This document shows positions 26,298 to 36,863 of a stretch of 64,000 bases of DNA, piece by piece. This DNA is from Flagellimonas allohymeniacidonis (GTDB lineage: Bacteria > Bacteroidota > Bacteroidia > Flavobacteriales > Flavobacteriaceae). The stretch lies in the NCBI RefSeq assembly GCF_004296335.1, contig NZ_SGIU01000001.1:721290-785289 (forward strand). Direction: 5' to 3'. The notes beneath the pieces are model-generated. The model was not told the DNA's origin. It ran no database searches and saw nothing but the letters and a program-made list of their open reading frames with translations. The position numbers and the translations under genes were made by a program. Numbering within the stretch: position 1 is the stretch's first letter; every line of letters begins with the position of its first letter.

Positions 26298-28859
26298 TTA
26301 CTCCACAAAGAATGTGGCTTCCTCCTGCAGTAATTGACCGTCTTCAAGTACGCCCTCCAAAACAACTTTATACTTTCCGCTACTATCATCAGCAAAAAAA
26401 GTAATCAAGGCCCCTTTCTCTGGTGATATCTCCAAATTCGGTTCCCAATGCAATGTATTCCGATAATCGGGTTTGGCATGCTGCGGTTTTGGAAAGTTAT
26501 AGTTAGGTGCAGTGAACCTATCGGGCTTGTCGAAACCTTTAACCGTTAAATTGAGAATACCGGGATAGACCTTTTCCTCAAAGTCAAATCTTCGGCCCCG
26601 ATCGGTATAAATGGCTATTACACCATTAGATCCCCTGGCGCCATAATAGCTTGCTTGTGCGCCTGTGAGCACGTCAATAAACATAATGTGGACCGTATCC
26701 ATACTCAACAAATCAAGACTACCCCCTGTTGAAGTATCATAGGGCGGCAATGGCACCCCATCAATAACAAACAAAGGACTGGTGGACAAATTGATACTAT
26801 TGAATACCGCCCGTGTCAAACGAATCGATTGATTAGGGTAGGTACCCCTCACCCGCACGCCTGGAATCATGGACATGATATCCAATAAACGCATTCCATC
26901 GGTGACATTGGTGGAATCCAACAGGAGCCGATGCGTCGGTCTTGGGTAAGGCGTGATTTCATTGAGTCCCTCTTCAACAATTTGTCTGTTACTTTTGACC
27001 TTTCTTTTGTCTTTTACCACAGTTTCTTCCAATCTGATGATGTCTGGGGGCAAATCAAATTCCAAGGATTCTCTCCTATAGTCTTTTGCAGCCTCACTTA
27101 CATAAGGGGTTGCAGAAATGTCGTGTCGATTTGATTTTTCCAATGCGAGACCTTGAATCAAGGGAAGAAAAGGTAAGCTGTCAATGTTGATGGCTAGATT
27201 CTTTGCCTGTTCCTTTTTTCTGGCCAAGGGATCCATAGCATCCAAAACCACATCTACCGTGTCGTCAAAAGCCAATGGACCGAACATAAAATTCCCTTGG
27301 CTATCGGTGTTTTTTGTTTCATAGTATGTGCTTCCCTCTAGAATGCCCAAAGTTATTTTTGACCGCTTAGGTACATTTCTGTTGATGAAATTCGTCGTTC
27401 TCCCTGCTATCATTATACCTTGTTCAGGGGAATTCTTCGCCTTCTTGGATACCTCATTTTTTAGTAATTCATCCCACTCAAATCTGCCCCACGATTTGCC
27501 CAGCAATAAGGCCTCAAGTGCATTGTTATTTTTGAAATTAGGAGTATCAAAAAAATAGGCGCCATTGTCAACCGTTGGCCCAATGTCGGAGTCCAAAAGC
27601 AGCCATTTTTTAATGCTAGTAGTTTTGGCATGTTGGTTATCGCCTGACCCCAACAACTTATGAACACTTAGCGAAATATTTCCTTTCAACATGCTTTTTC
27701 CTAGATTGGCCAAACGTAGGCGAAGTGCAACCTTACCTCTTTTTTCAAAGGTATCCTTGGCCTTGATTATCCACACCCGAGCCGATTTTTTTGTATTGTG
27801 GATAAACGTCATCCGCTCAGCAAGCACTTCCCCATTTGTGTTGAACAAGGTAAAGTGTCCCACTCCTGGACTAAGCCTATCGACCAATAGTTTTAGGGAA
27901 TATTGGATGGAATCTGGTTCTGATTCATGGCGCAAAAAGATGTTACCCCTTACGTGACCTAATAAAAATGTACGTTCTGTAGCAGTTTTATATGGTGTTT
28001 GAACCTGGATGATGAGATGGTCCCCGTTGTTTTCAATCTGAATTCTTTCCTTAGCTCTTACAGCTATGGGAAGTTTAACTTTGTTTGCTGACTTGTCCTT
28101 GGAGACAACAGCAAAGTACTGCATTCCCGGTTCCGGTCTTAATTGAAAAGTCCCCAGTCCATACTCATCGGACTCAAAATTCGCTACTTCTGCATTCTCT
28201 TGGTTGATTACTTTTCCTTTTGAACGAACTCCCTTACCATTTTGGTCTTGAATTTGAAAACCCACCAAATTATTCGATTCTTGAACGAGATTTCCACCTT
28301 CTGGAAAACAATGGAATTGAATCCCCTGGTCTTCTGTAGGATTTGAGGCTAGGACCTCTGTTTTCTGTGAACCATTGCTGCTCGTTACTGTTGTCTTTGC
28401 CCCCTTGTTTCCAAACTCTTTCCTCCAAACAAAAATCTTTTTCTGAAATGCATTCGGATTTGCGTCATTCAACATATACTTGGTGTAAGCCCTTATGTAG
28501 TAATTTCCTTCATCCCAAAATTTATCAAGCGGTATACTGCCAAAGCCACCTAACGAATCCATACTAATAGTTCGCTTGGCCAGCATCTTATTGGATTCAT
28601 CGAGAAGCTCCACATAAGCGACCTTACTCAAATTACTCCTTGCATGGGTCACTCCATTGAGGAGATACAACTTGAACCAAAGGGTTTCTCCCGATTGATA
28701 GTAGTCCTTATCAGTGTGCACATACACCTTTTCTGGATAATTTTTGACGGCATAGCTCATCAGTTTTCCGGTTATCTTTTCGAAATTGCTTTCATCTTGG
28801 GCCCACAAGCGTTGGCCGGAAAGGACAAGCGAGCAAAGAACTGGAATCCAAAATCTCAT
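26298..28859 (-). CDS. MG2-domain protein with C-terminal TonB plug domain (paralogue A)
   Basis: From ATG 28859 the product is 853 residues with a signal peptide (MRFWIPVLCSLVLSG); an in-frame ATG at 28907 gives a leader that is less plausible. The N-terminal region has an alpha-2-macroglobulin MG2-like module (PEKVYVHTDKDYYQSGETLW, VTHARSNLSKVAYVELLDES). After several more beta-sandwich regions, a TonB-receptor plug domain lies at about residues 656-755 (LLDIMSMIPGVRVRG, FVIDGVPLPPY, DVLTGAQASYYGARGSNGVI). No outer-membrane barrel follows; it ends with about 95 residues of beta-rich tail. Function unknown, probably outer-membrane-associated. Confidence 0.85.
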   Translation of the reverse strand: MRFWIPVLCSLVLSGQRLWAQDESNFEKITGKLMSYAVKNYPEKVYVHTDKDYYQSGETLWFKLYLLNGVTHARSNLSKVAYVELLDESNKMLAKRTISMDSLGGFGSIPLDKFWDEGNYYIRAYTKYMLNDANPNAFQKKIFVWRKEFGNKGAKTTVTSSNGSQKTEVLASNPTEDQGIQFHCFPEGGNLVQESNNLVGFQIQDQNGKGVRSKGKVINQENAEVANFESDEYGLGTFQLRPEPGMQYFAVVSKDKSANKVKLPIAVRAKERIQIENNGDHLIIQVQTPYKTATERTFLLGHVRGNIFLRHESEPDSIQYSLKLLVDRLSPGVGHFTLFNTNGEVLAERMTFIHNTKKSARVWIIKAKDTFEKRGKVALRLRLANLGKSMLKGNISLSVHKLLGSGDNQHAKTTSIKKWLLLDSDIGPTVDNGAYFFDTPNFKNNNALEALLLGKSWGRFEWDELLKNEVSKKAKNSPEQGIMIAGRTTNFINRNVPKRSKITLGILEGSTYYETKNTDSQGNFMFGPLAFDDTVDVVLDAMDPLARKKEQAKNLAINIDSLPFLPLIQGLALEKSNRHDISATPYVSEAAKDYRRESLEFDLPPDIIRLEETVVKDKRKVKSNRQIVEEGLNEITPYPRPTHRLLLDSTNVTDGMRLLDIMSMIPGVRVRGTYPNQSIRLTRAVFNSINLSTSPLFVIDGVPLPPYDTSTGGSLDLLSMDTVHIMFIDVLTGAQASYYGARGSNGVIAIYTDRGRRFDFEEKVYPGILNLTVKGFDKPDRFTAPNYNFPKPQHAKPDYRNTLHWEPNLEISPEKGALITFFADDSSGKYKVVLEGVLEDGQLLQEEATFFVE

Positions 28860-28921
28860 GATAGATGTTTTGGTTTTAACAAACGGTTGGTTGGTAGAAT
28901 ATTTCATACAATGGTCAATGT

Positions 28922-31495
28922 CTATTCAACAACGAAAGAGGTTTCTTCTGAGACAACCTGCCCGTTGGAAAGAACACCTTGAACTTCAACAACGTACTCC
29001 CCGTAGCTATCATCGGTAAAGAAGCTTATCTCCGTTTCTTTGGTCTTTGAAAGTACAATATTTGGTTCCCAATGCAAGGTGTTCCTATAATCTGGTTTTG
29101 AATGTTCTGGTTTTTTAATCGAATAATTGGGAGCTGGGAAAACTTCGGGGACATCGAAACCTTTAACCGTAACGCTGAGAATCCCAGAAAAAATAGGTTC
29201 GGAAAAATCAAAAGTACCTCCTTGATGAGTGTACATTGCAATAACTCCATTTGCTCCTCTTGCCCCATAATATGCAGCATCAGCTCCTGTAAGTACATCA
29301 ATGAACATGATTCCAAAAGTGTCCATGGTATTGAAATCAACTCTAGATGCCACGGATTCATCGATGGGAATCAGTGGCACACCATCAATAACCAAAAGTG
29401 GGCTAGTGGATAAATTCACACTATTATACAATGCCCTGGTCAAACGGATAGATTGGTCTGGATATACCCCTCGAACTCTTACCCCAGGTATCAATGCCAT
29501 GATATCCACAAGTCTGGCGCCATCAGTAATGTTCGTAGAATCCAAAAGAAGCCTATGGGTAGGTTTAGAATACGGCGTAAGCTCATCAAGGCGTTCATCA
29601 ACAAGTTCCCGATTCGTCTTTATCTTCCTTCGTTCCTTAACAACAGTTTCTTCCAATTGAATGACATTCTTGGGCAATTCCAGCGCTTCCACTATTCTTA
29701 AATAGTCATTCTTGGTTTCAGCCAATGTTGCTTTGGTGGAGCTTCTATTCATATTGTTTTTTTGAATTTCCACTGTTCGAATAAGTGGTAGAATGGATAA
29801 GGTGTCCAGGTGTATTCCCACTGCTTTGGATTCCTCTTTTTTCTTTGCAAGCGGATCTATCGCATCCAAAACAATTTGCACTGAATCATTGAATGCGAGC
29901 GGGCCAAAATTAAATTTACCCTGATGGTCCGTATTTTGGGTTTGGGTAAAAAAGCTTCCCTCGAGAATACCGAGCGTCAATTTTGCTTTTTTGGGCACAT
30001 TTTGATTGTCAACGTTCGTAGTTCTACCACTTATGAAAATTCCCTTTTCAGGTTCATATTTGGGATTTTTAGAAACTTGGGTCTTCAATAGGTTCTGCTT
30101 GGAGAATCTTTCCCAAGATCTGCCCATTAGTAAGGCTTCAAGGGAGTTCTTATTCTGAATGCTATTTTCCTTAAAGAAATTTGGCAAGAAATCTGAGGTT
30201 TGCCCCAAATCAGAATCCAGAAGCAGCCAATTTTTTATGTCACTTTTCTTTTGTGTTCCTTCAAGATTTCGCTTACGAACACTAATGGAGATATTCCCAT
30301 TTAAGTTCCTCGATTTTTCATCTTTCAAGCTTAGCCGAAGTTCGACCTTTTCCCTATTATGAAAACTTGCCTTCACTTTTGCTATGTGTAAACTCGCCAA
30401 ATTCTTTGTGTTATTGATGAAGGTAAGGCGGTCATTCAGGATATTGCCATTGCCATCGAATAAAATGAATTGGGCCATGCCTTGATCCAATTCGTCCAAC
30501 AAGAGCTTCCTTGCGTATGAACTTTCCGAATCGATTCCTGCAATGTGCTTAAAAAAGATGTTTCCACGCATATGCCCCAAAAGCATTGTGGGCTTTGAAT
30601 CTTTAGCTGTTGGAGCATCAACTTTGATCACCAAGTGATCCCCGTTATTTTGAACCTGAAGTTTATAGTTGTCCTTCTTTGGTGATGGTAATTTAAAAAG
30701 CTCTTCAGAATCCGCAACAACAGCGAAGTATTCATCGCCCTCCTTAGGCCTTATTTGAAAACTTCCTAAGCCATTTCGGTCCGATTTGAACTCCAAAACG
30801 TTTTCACCATTTTGATTAATGATACTGCCCGATGACAAAACCCCTCTACCCTTTTCATTGCATATTTGAAAACCAATAGTGTTGGCGGATTGTGAAATAA
30901 AGGTTCCTCCTTCAGGAAAGAATTTGAGTTCGAGCCGGCCTCCACCGCTTGGCGATATCGTTTTATTCTCTTGTATAGCCGTGCCTTCAGATTCATTTAC
31001 GTTGTCAGTTTCTTTAGAGCCTGATTTGCTACCAAACTCGTTCACCCAAATGGTAAGTTGCTTTTGAAAGAGTCTAGGCTCCTTTTCATTTAGCATGTAT
31101 TTGGTGTATGCTCTCAAAACATAGTCACCTTCGGCCAAAGATGAATCCAACGATATATTTCCAGCTCCGCCCAAGGAGTCCATTTGTATTATTTTCTGGG
31201 CAATGGGTTTTTCGGCATTACCCCACAACTCAACATAAACCACGTTGCTCAGGTCACTCTTGCGATGCGTAACACCATTTACCAGATACGCTTTAAACCA
31301 TATGGTTTCGCCAACCCTGTAATAGTCCTTGTCCGTATGTAAATACCCTTTTTCAGGATAATTCGTAATGGCATAACTGGTGAGGTTTTCGAAGATTCTT
31401 TGAAAATTTTCCTCTTCCTGGGCCCAGGCATTGGAAGTAACAAGAAAAAGTGAAGTGAAAGCAACTAAGAAGAAAACCGAAATTGTGTTTTTCAT
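28922..31495 (-). CDS. MG2-domain protein with C-terminal TonB plug domain (paralogue B)
   Basis: This 857-residue protein is a clear paralogue of the gene downstream, with the same order of domains: signal peptide (start ATG 31495), MG2-like module (PEKGYLHTDKDYYRVGETIW), and C-terminal plug domain (LVDIMALIPGVRVRG, LVIDGVPLIPID, DVLTGADAAYYGARGANGVI). The two proteins align over their entire length. It too lacks a beta-barrel. The two genes are only about 62 bp apart and are probably cotranscribed, the result of a tandem duplication. Confidence 0.85.
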   Translation of the reverse strand: MKNTISVFFLVAFTSLFLVTSNAWAQEEENFQRIFENLTSYAITNYPEKGYLHTDKDYYRVGETIWFKAYLVNGVTHRKSDLSNVVYVELWGNAEKPIAQKIIQMDSLGGAGNISLDSSLAEGDYVLRAYTKYMLNEKEPRLFQKQLTIWVNEFGSKSGSKETDNVNESEGTAIQENKTISPSGGGRLELKFFPEGGTFISQSANTIGFQICNEKGRGVLSSGSIINQNGENVLEFKSDRNGLGSFQIRPKEGDEYFAVVADSEELFKLPSPKKDNYKLQVQNNGDHLVIKVDAPTAKDSKPTMLLGHMRGNIFFKHIAGIDSESSYARKLLLDELDQGMAQFILFDGNGNILNDRLTFINNTKNLASLHIAKVKASFHNREKVELRLSLKDEKSRNLNGNISISVRKRNLEGTQKKSDIKNWLLLDSDLGQTSDFLPNFFKENSIQNKNSLEALLMGRSWERFSKQNLLKTQVSKNPKYEPEKGIFISGRTTNVDNQNVPKKAKLTLGILEGSFFTQTQNTDHQGKFNFGPLAFNDSVQIVLDAIDPLAKKKEESKAVGIHLDTLSILPLIRTVEIQKNNMNRSSTKATLAETKNDYLRIVEALELPKNVIQLEETVVKERRKIKTNRELVDERLDELTPYSKPTHRLLLDSTNITDGARLVDIMALIPGVRVRGVYPDQSIRLTRALYNSVNLSTSPLLVIDGVPLIPIDESVASRVDFNTMDTFGIMFIDVLTGADAAYYGARGANGVIAMYTHQGGTFDFSEPIFSGILSVTVKGFDVPEVFPAPNYSIKKPEHSKPDYRNTLHWEPNIVLSKTKETEISFFTDDSYGEYVVEVQGVLSNGQVVSEETSFVVE

Positions 31496-31627
31496 ACTAT
31501 GTTTTGACTGGATTTTAATGTATTGCTTCAAAATGAATATATGATGTAATAGGCGTCCCAACGTATTTCCCCGATAGGATTTAACCCTAAAAGCCGTAAA
31601 AATAATGGAGGCTCGCTCAATCTTAAA

Positions 31628-32182
31628 TCATTGCTTTGGTTCGAACGTATCTATTCGACCAGAATAGGCAATGGGAAATCGCTGTGAACTATTGATATTG
31701 ATATTCCCAGTTTTGGAGGGAAACCACTGTGCGTTTACTTGATAAGTTTCAGTCCTATCATTGATGGTAAATGAGAACTTGTACCCCTTTTCATTTCTTT
31801 CCATTGAAAAATCGTCCGGAATCCCTTGAAAGTGAATGGAATTATCAGTGCCTGGGTAAACAGCTCCCATTTGACGTTCTCCATAATATGGAAAATAGGC
31901 GTAGACACTATCCCCCACCATCCTGAAATAATTGGCGTTGCCTGTAAGATCAATATTGTTGGGTGTGCTCCCTGGAAGCAACAATCCTGCAGTTGCAATT
32001 TGATTAAACGCCGAAGTTGTCAAAGGTCGTGCCCAATTGGCCACAAACTCAAAGGACTTTGCCTCAATCAAAGCATCCAGTTCTTCAAGCTGTTGTGCAG
32101 TAAACTTCTTGTTTTGCGATGAACTACATCCAATTAGTAGTGCAAGCGAAATCAGGGGAAGATATTTCAATAGTGTTTTCAT
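31628..32182 (-). CDS. DUF4251 lipoprotein
   Basis: Lipobox LIGCS (Cys about residue 19) followed by a serine-rich linker. The remaining domain (about 35-180) has the DUF4251 pattern: FVANWARPLTTSAFNQIA, NIDLTGNANYFRMVGDSVYAYFPYYGERQMG and YQVNAQWFPSKTGNININ. These are Bacteroidota envelope proteins of unknown function. Same strand as both the MG2/plug genes and the LytTR pair upstream. Confidence 0.88.
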   Translation of the reverse strand: MKTLLKYLPLISLALLIGCSSSQNKKFTAQQLEELDALIEAKSFEFVANWARPLTTSAFNQIATAGLLLPGSTPNNIDLTGNANYFRMVGDSVYAYFPYYGERQMGAVYPGTDNSIHFQGIPDDFSMERNEKGYKFSFTINDRTETYQVNAQWFPSKTGNININSSQRFPIAYSGRIDTFEPKQ

Positions 32183-32258
32183 AATTCAAGCAATTTATAG
32201 TTCTTAAATTACGCATACCCCTTCATGATTTCAAGTATTTTAACTTTTGTGAAAGAAT

Positions 32259-32981
32259 TTATTTACCATCCCAAAGTTTGTTGCCCAATATTTTAGGTAA
32301 TACCTCTTTCTTATAATTCCGACTCATCGGAATTCTATGGGACTGGATTTGAAGTTCGTGCTGTGCGACTCCTTCAATTTTGTCAATGGCAACGATATAG
32401 GATTTATGAACCCTTAAAAAGGCGTTGGCATCCAATTTTTCCTCAACGTTCTTCAAAAACAGCAGACTCACATACCTTCGTTTTGTGGTTTGAATGATAA
32501 CGTAGTTCTGCATGGCTTGCACGAACAAAATGTCTTCATGGAAAATCTTCTCGTATTTACCATCACACTTTATAAAGAAACAACCACTTTCCTCTTCCAG
32601 AGTGCTTACCGATCTTTGTTGAAGTAATTCATATTGTCGCTTGGCCTTGGTGGCCGAAGTAAAAAAGCGATTGAATGAAATAGGTTTGAGCAAATAGTCC
32701 ATCACATTCAAATCAAAACCTTCCAAGGCATAGTTAGGATAAGCCGTGGTCAATATGGTCATCGGTGGTTCTGGATTCGATTTTAGGTATTCCAAGCCAT
32801 TCATGACCGGCATTTGAACATCCAAAAACAGCAAGTCTACCTTCTGATTGGATAACAGTTTTGGAATTTCCATCGCCGTTACTCCTGAACCCACACAGGT
32901 TAAAAAGTCCACCTGCTCTACATAGCTTATAATGCATTCTCGAGCCAAAGGCTCGTCATCAATAACAATACAGTGCATCAT
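32259..32981 (-). CDS. LytTR-family response regulator
   Basis: Receiver domain with phosphorylation site Asp54 (DLLFLDVQMPVMNGLEYL) and acidic pocket ED/DD at 8-10, and a C-terminal LytTR DNA-binding domain (about 135-235; VQAMQNYVIIQTTKRRYVSL and LRVHKSYIVAIDKI). Paired with the LytS-type kinase by a 4-bp overlap (32978-32981). The response is unknown; the neighbouring TonB receptor and MG2/plug genes are candidate targets by context only. Confidence 0.92.
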   Translation of the reverse strand: MMHCIVIDDEPLARECIISYVEQVDFLTCVGSGVTAMEIPKLLSNQKVDLLFLDVQMPVMNGLEYLKSNPEPPMTILTTAYPNYALEGFDLNVMDYLLKPISFNRFFTSATKAKRQYELLQQRSVSTLEEESGCFFIKCDGKYEKIFHEDILFVQAMQNYVIIQTTKRRYVSLLFLKNVEEKLDANAFLRVHKSYIVAIDKIEGVAQHELQIQSHRIPMSRNYKKEVLPKILGNKLWDGK

Positions 32982-34129
32982 CCCCCTACTTTTCTCAATT
33001 GAACTTCTCCTTCTTCTTGCAAGGTAATCGTTAATCGTACTCGATACCGGTCTTTTTCCTTGGTCACCAAAAGATTATGGGCGTTAGGATAGATAAGATC
33101 TAGGCGTCGCTTCACATTTTTTAAACCTAGGCCTCCAAAGTTAATGGTATCCGGTTCGGCTATGCCCATATCAAAGTTGGCGCTGTTGACCAATTCAAAT
33201 TGTAAACCGTTGTTCTCCAATTCAATGCTCATTTGAATCCACCTTTTTAAGCTTTGATCTTCTGATAGGTGCTTGAAGGCATTTTCTATAAACGGAAGCA
33301 GAATGAACGGAGCAATGGTTAAACCACTTGTGGACTGTTTGGGCAATTCGACATTGATTTCAAAATTCTCGTTTTGCCTTAAACTCTCCAGTTCCATGAA
33401 GCTTTGAAGATAGGACAGTTCATTTTGTAAAGGAATTTGATGGTCATTGCATTCATACAACTGGTATCGAAGCAAACCTGAAAACTTCACCAAAGATTCG
33501 GAGGCCATCTCTGGATTTTTGTTGATCAGCACAAAAATGGAATTGATGGTATTGAACAAAAAATGTGGGTTCATTTGTGATTTTAGAAACTTGAGCTCTG
33601 TTTCCAGTTTTTCTTTCTCAAGCTGTTGATGTCGTTTTTGGGAGGCAATCCAAATTTTCGTCAATTTGATGCTCATTCCCAAGGTTACAGCACCTACACA
33701 GGAAGGAAGCGCGTTGAATTTGAATATTGAAAAAGGAGTTTTAGGGTTTATGTTATACAGCTCATAGGTGGAGGTTTGTGCAATATATCCTGATAAAAAA
33801 TAATTGGCCGTAATAGCTGCGGCCATCAAAAGGACCACCCCGATAGTACTTGCAAAAAAGGTTACATATTTTCCTTTTTGCAGGTATTTGGGTATCAAAA
33901 CGTACAAACAGAAATAAACACCCAAAGCCTGGTATACAACATAGCCCAAGTACTTTACCACGCCAAAGGGTTCTACAATGAACTCCATAATTTTGGAAAC
34001 ACTGCCCGAGAAAATGGTCCACCACATTAAGTGATAGGCTGCCCAAAAAAGAACGTGATGCAGTTTGTAGCGTTCCAGAAAACTGAAAATAGCTTGTAGC
34101 TTTTTCATTAGTAAGAATTGATTTTCCAA
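32978..34129 (-). CDS. LytS/YehU-type sensor histidine kinase
   Basis: About four membrane helices (residues 25-160) are followed by the LytS-type kinase domain. The phosphoacceptor is His189 in KSQMNPHFLFNTINSIF, and the ATPase region has FIENAFKH followed by LKNVKRRLDLIYPN. It forms an overlapping operon with the response regulator. It is divergent from the TonB-dependent receptor gene at 34351 with about 220 bp between them. Confidence 0.9.
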   Translation of the reverse strand: MENQFLLMKKLQAIFSFLERYKLHHVLFWAAYHLMWWTIFSGSVSKIMEFIVEPFGVVKYLGYVVYQALGVYFCLYVLIPKYLQKGKYVTFFASTIGVVLLMAAAITANYFLSGYIAQTSTYELYNINPKTPFSIFKFNALPSCVGAVTLGMSIKLTKIWIASQKRHQQLEKEKLETELKFLKSQMNPHFLFNTINSIFVLINKNPEMASESLVKFSGLLRYQLYECNDHQIPLQNELSYLQSFMELESLRQNENFEINVELPKQSTSGLTIAPFILLPFIENAFKHLSEDQSLKRWIQMSIELENNGLQFELVNSANFDMGIAEPDTINFGGLGLKNVKRRLDLIYPNAHNLLVTKEKDRYRVRLTITLQEEGEVQLRKVGG

Positions 34130-34350
34130 TGAGTCCTCAAGATACCATTACCAACGCTGGTATTCAAACCAAGGCACCATAACTTGACGTCAGGTATAAA
34201 TTTATTGATGACCGGTATATGACCACGGAATTGGTGTTTTGAGGTTCCTTCTAAACAGTTGTAGCTTCCCTTGTCATTGATTTGTAACCGCTCGTCATTC
34301 CTTTTTTTCAAAAAGCAACGGTTGCCGCTTCTTGCAGGAAAAACTCATCC

Positions 34351-36789
34351 ATGTCAAGAAACAAACAACTTCTTTTGATTTTATTTCTTATCTCGGTTCG
34401 CACATTTTCACAAATAACAGGGAATGTTAATGATGAGCGCGGCAACCCCATCGCTTTTGCCAACGTGATGTTATTTTCTGACCCTGGTGAAGCCTTGGAA
34501 ACTGGCGTTATCACCGATGATGAAGGGCGCTTTTTGATAGAACCTAAAAACATAGGAAGTTTTAAGCTCAGAATCAGTCTTCTCTCCTACCAAACGTGGA
34601 CTTCGGAATCTTTTGAAATCGATGGTCCTACTTTTACCAAAAGATTTCCTTCCATAGCCTTGCCGGAAGAAGTTACCGCTTTGGAAGGTGTTGCTGTTAC
34701 TGGTCAACAAAGAATCATACAGCGAACCCAAGAGGGAAGTGTCGTTAACGTTCAGGCCAGTATTATGACGAAAGGTAGTACAGCTCTGCAGCTGTTGGAA
34801 CGTTCTCCAGGCGTGATTTTGGACCAAAGAAACAATAGTTTTTCCCTAAATGGAAAAAGCGGAACCTTGATTATGATCAATGGAAAACCCCAACGTATCC
34901 CAGCCTCCGATATCATGTCACTACTTAATGGAATGAGTGCGGACAACATAGAAAAAATTGAACTGTTGACCAATCCTTCCGCACGTCACGATGTGGATGG
35001 CAACGCAGGAATCATAAACATCGTAACCACCAAGAACGAAGCGCTAGGTTTTCGGGGCAATACCAGTTTGAGTGCAGGTTATGGGGAAGGTCCTAAACAG
35101 ACCACAAGCCTTTCCCTAAACTACGGCGGGGAGCGTACTTCCCTGTTTGGATCATACTCTTTTTCATACGATGATTCCCGCAGTGGTTGGCGTGGAGTTG
35201 GAACTTCTGACCTTCCTGTTTTGGGGGAGGACACTTTTATAATCTTCCAAAGCGATACCTATCGGGTGGACCGAAACCACAACCTTAGCTTGGGTTACGA
35301 GCAACAACTTTTGGATAACGATATGTTAGGGCTTAATGTGACTTACAACAGAGCCATTCCAGATATCGCAACCCGTAATCTAGGTCTTTATGATTTCACA
35401 GCACAACCCTTTTTGGAAGCTAGAATCAATCTGGATGCGGACCAAACTTGGAACAATTTTACGGCCTCAGGATTTTATGAGGTAAATACGGCCAACTCTA
35501 CGCTTGCATTTACGGGAGACTTTATCAAATACCAAAACAGTGCACCAAATACAGTCAACAGTCTTTATTTTGATGACGACGGACTTCCCTTTCAACCAGA
35601 GAATGAAATCTACAATGAAGGAAATCGAGGATTTAATGAAACCGATATCAATGTAGGGGTGGCAAAGCTGGATTTTTCAGCACCCCTCAATGAAAAAACA
35701 AGACTGGAAACGGGAATCAAGGGTTCCTTTTCCAAGACAGTCAATGAAGCACGAATTGAATTTTTGGAGGGTGATGATTTCATCTCCGACCCCCGATTTA
35801 TAACAGACCTAATCAACAAAGAAACAATAGGCGCCGCTTATGGCATTGTCAATCACAATCTAAATCAAAAAGTAAATGGGGAACCGGGCCTTCGTTATGA
35901 ATATTGGGATCAAAATTTTGACGATTCCAGTTTAGATCGAAGTTTTGGAAAGCTTTTTCCATCCCTCTTTTTAACGTACACGCTATCAGATACCACAGCT
36001 GTTAACTTTGCCTACAACAAGAGAATCACCAGACCCAACTATGCCGATTTGGCCTCTTTTTTGAGTTATAACGACCCTACGTCGGTATTTAGCGGTAATC
36101 CACAGTTGCTTCCGGCCATAACAGATAATATTAGTCTAACGTATACGAACAAGTCATTTAGTCTTTCCATATTGGCCTCCAATGAACAAAATCCAATTGC
36201 GCGGTTTCAAATCATACGGAATGAAACCAGCGAAGTGGCTGTCATTGCCCCAGTAAATCTAGATTACCAACGCAGTCTTGACCTTCAAAGCAACATCCCA
36301 ATTCGCATTACAAATCGTTGGAACTTAAATCTAAATGGAACACTTGGGGTTCGAAGATTTAAGCTATTGCATACCGATGACCAAATAACCCATAACTATG
36401 TTCACTATAACTTTAATGGTAACCAAACCCTACAATTACCTGCCGACATTGCCCTTGAGCTTTCGGGATGGTACACTTCCGAACATTTTAATGGAAGTAT
36501 TCGCGTTAAGGGATTTGGAAGTTTAAATGGTGGTATACGAAAGAGCTTTAAAAACGGAAGCAGCCTACAATTTTCGGTAACCGATATCTTTCAAAGCATT
36601 GATATCAGACCGCAAACCGGCACCTTAACTCGTGAAGCCTATGGTGGGGAGTTCGATGTTAGGTATCGTCCAGAGTCAGGCTTCTCAAGAATTTATAGAG
36701 TCACTTTCTCTTACCCTTTCGGAAACAAAAAGGTAAAGAACATCAACTCCAGAACGGGTGCCGATTCTGAAAAGTCGAGGATACAGTAA
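34351..36789 (+). CDS. TonB-dependent outer-membrane receptor (OMP_b-brl_3 type)
   Basis: The 812-residue protein has an N-terminal signal peptide, a carboxypeptidase-like regulatory domain (about 20-100; ITGNVNDERGNPIAFANVML), a plug domain (about 120-210; MTKGSTALQLLERSPGVILD, LMINGKPQRIPAS) and a 22-strand-type barrel (about 240-812; RITRPNYADLASFLSYNDP). This is the outer_membrane_beta-barrel-3 type common in Bacteroidota; substrates are unknown. A GCAAC-G-GTTGC palindrome lies at 34315-34325. It is divergent from the LytS-like kinase. Confidence 0.88.
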   Translation: MSRNKQLLLILFLISVRTFSQITGNVNDERGNPIAFANVMLFSDPGEALETGVITDDEGRFLIEPKNIGSFKLRISLLSYQTWTSESFEIDGPTFTKRFPSIALPEEVTALEGVAVTGQQRIIQRTQEGSVVNVQASIMTKGSTALQLLERSPGVILDQRNNSFSLNGKSGTLIMINGKPQRIPASDIMSLLNGMSADNIEKIELLTNPSARHDVDGNAGIINIVTTKNEALGFRGNTSLSAGYGEGPKQTTSLSLNYGGERTSLFGSYSFSYDDSRSGWRGVGTSDLPVLGEDTFIIFQSDTYRVDRNHNLSLGYEQQLLDNDMLGLNVTYNRAIPDIATRNLGLYDFTAQPFLEARINLDADQTWNNFTASGFYEVNTANSTLAFTGDFIKYQNSAPNTVNSLYFDDDGLPFQPENEIYNEGNRGFNETDINVGVAKLDFSAPLNEKTRLETGIKGSFSKTVNEARIEFLEGDDFISDPRFITDLINKETIGAAYGIVNHNLNQKVNGEPGLRYEYWDQNFDDSSLDRSFGKLFPSLFLTYTLSDTTAVNFAYNKRITRPNYADLASFLSYNDPTSVFSGNPQLLPAITDNISLTYTNKSFSLSILASNEQNPIARFQIIRNETSEVAVIAPVNLDYQRSLDLQSNIPIRITNRWNLNLNGTLGVRRFKLLHTDDQITHNYVHYNFNGNQTLQLPADIALELSGWYTSEHFNGSIRVKGFGSLNGGIRKSFKNGSSLQFSVTDIFQSIDIRPQTGTLTREAYGGEFDVRYRPESGFSRIYRVTFSYPFGNKKVKNINSRTGADSEKSRIQ

Positions 36790-36863
36790 AATGAGTTGAA
36801 GTTTTAATGAGTATATGGTTAAATAAAATTTAGAGGAGGTAAAACCAATTAATCAATTGCAAA

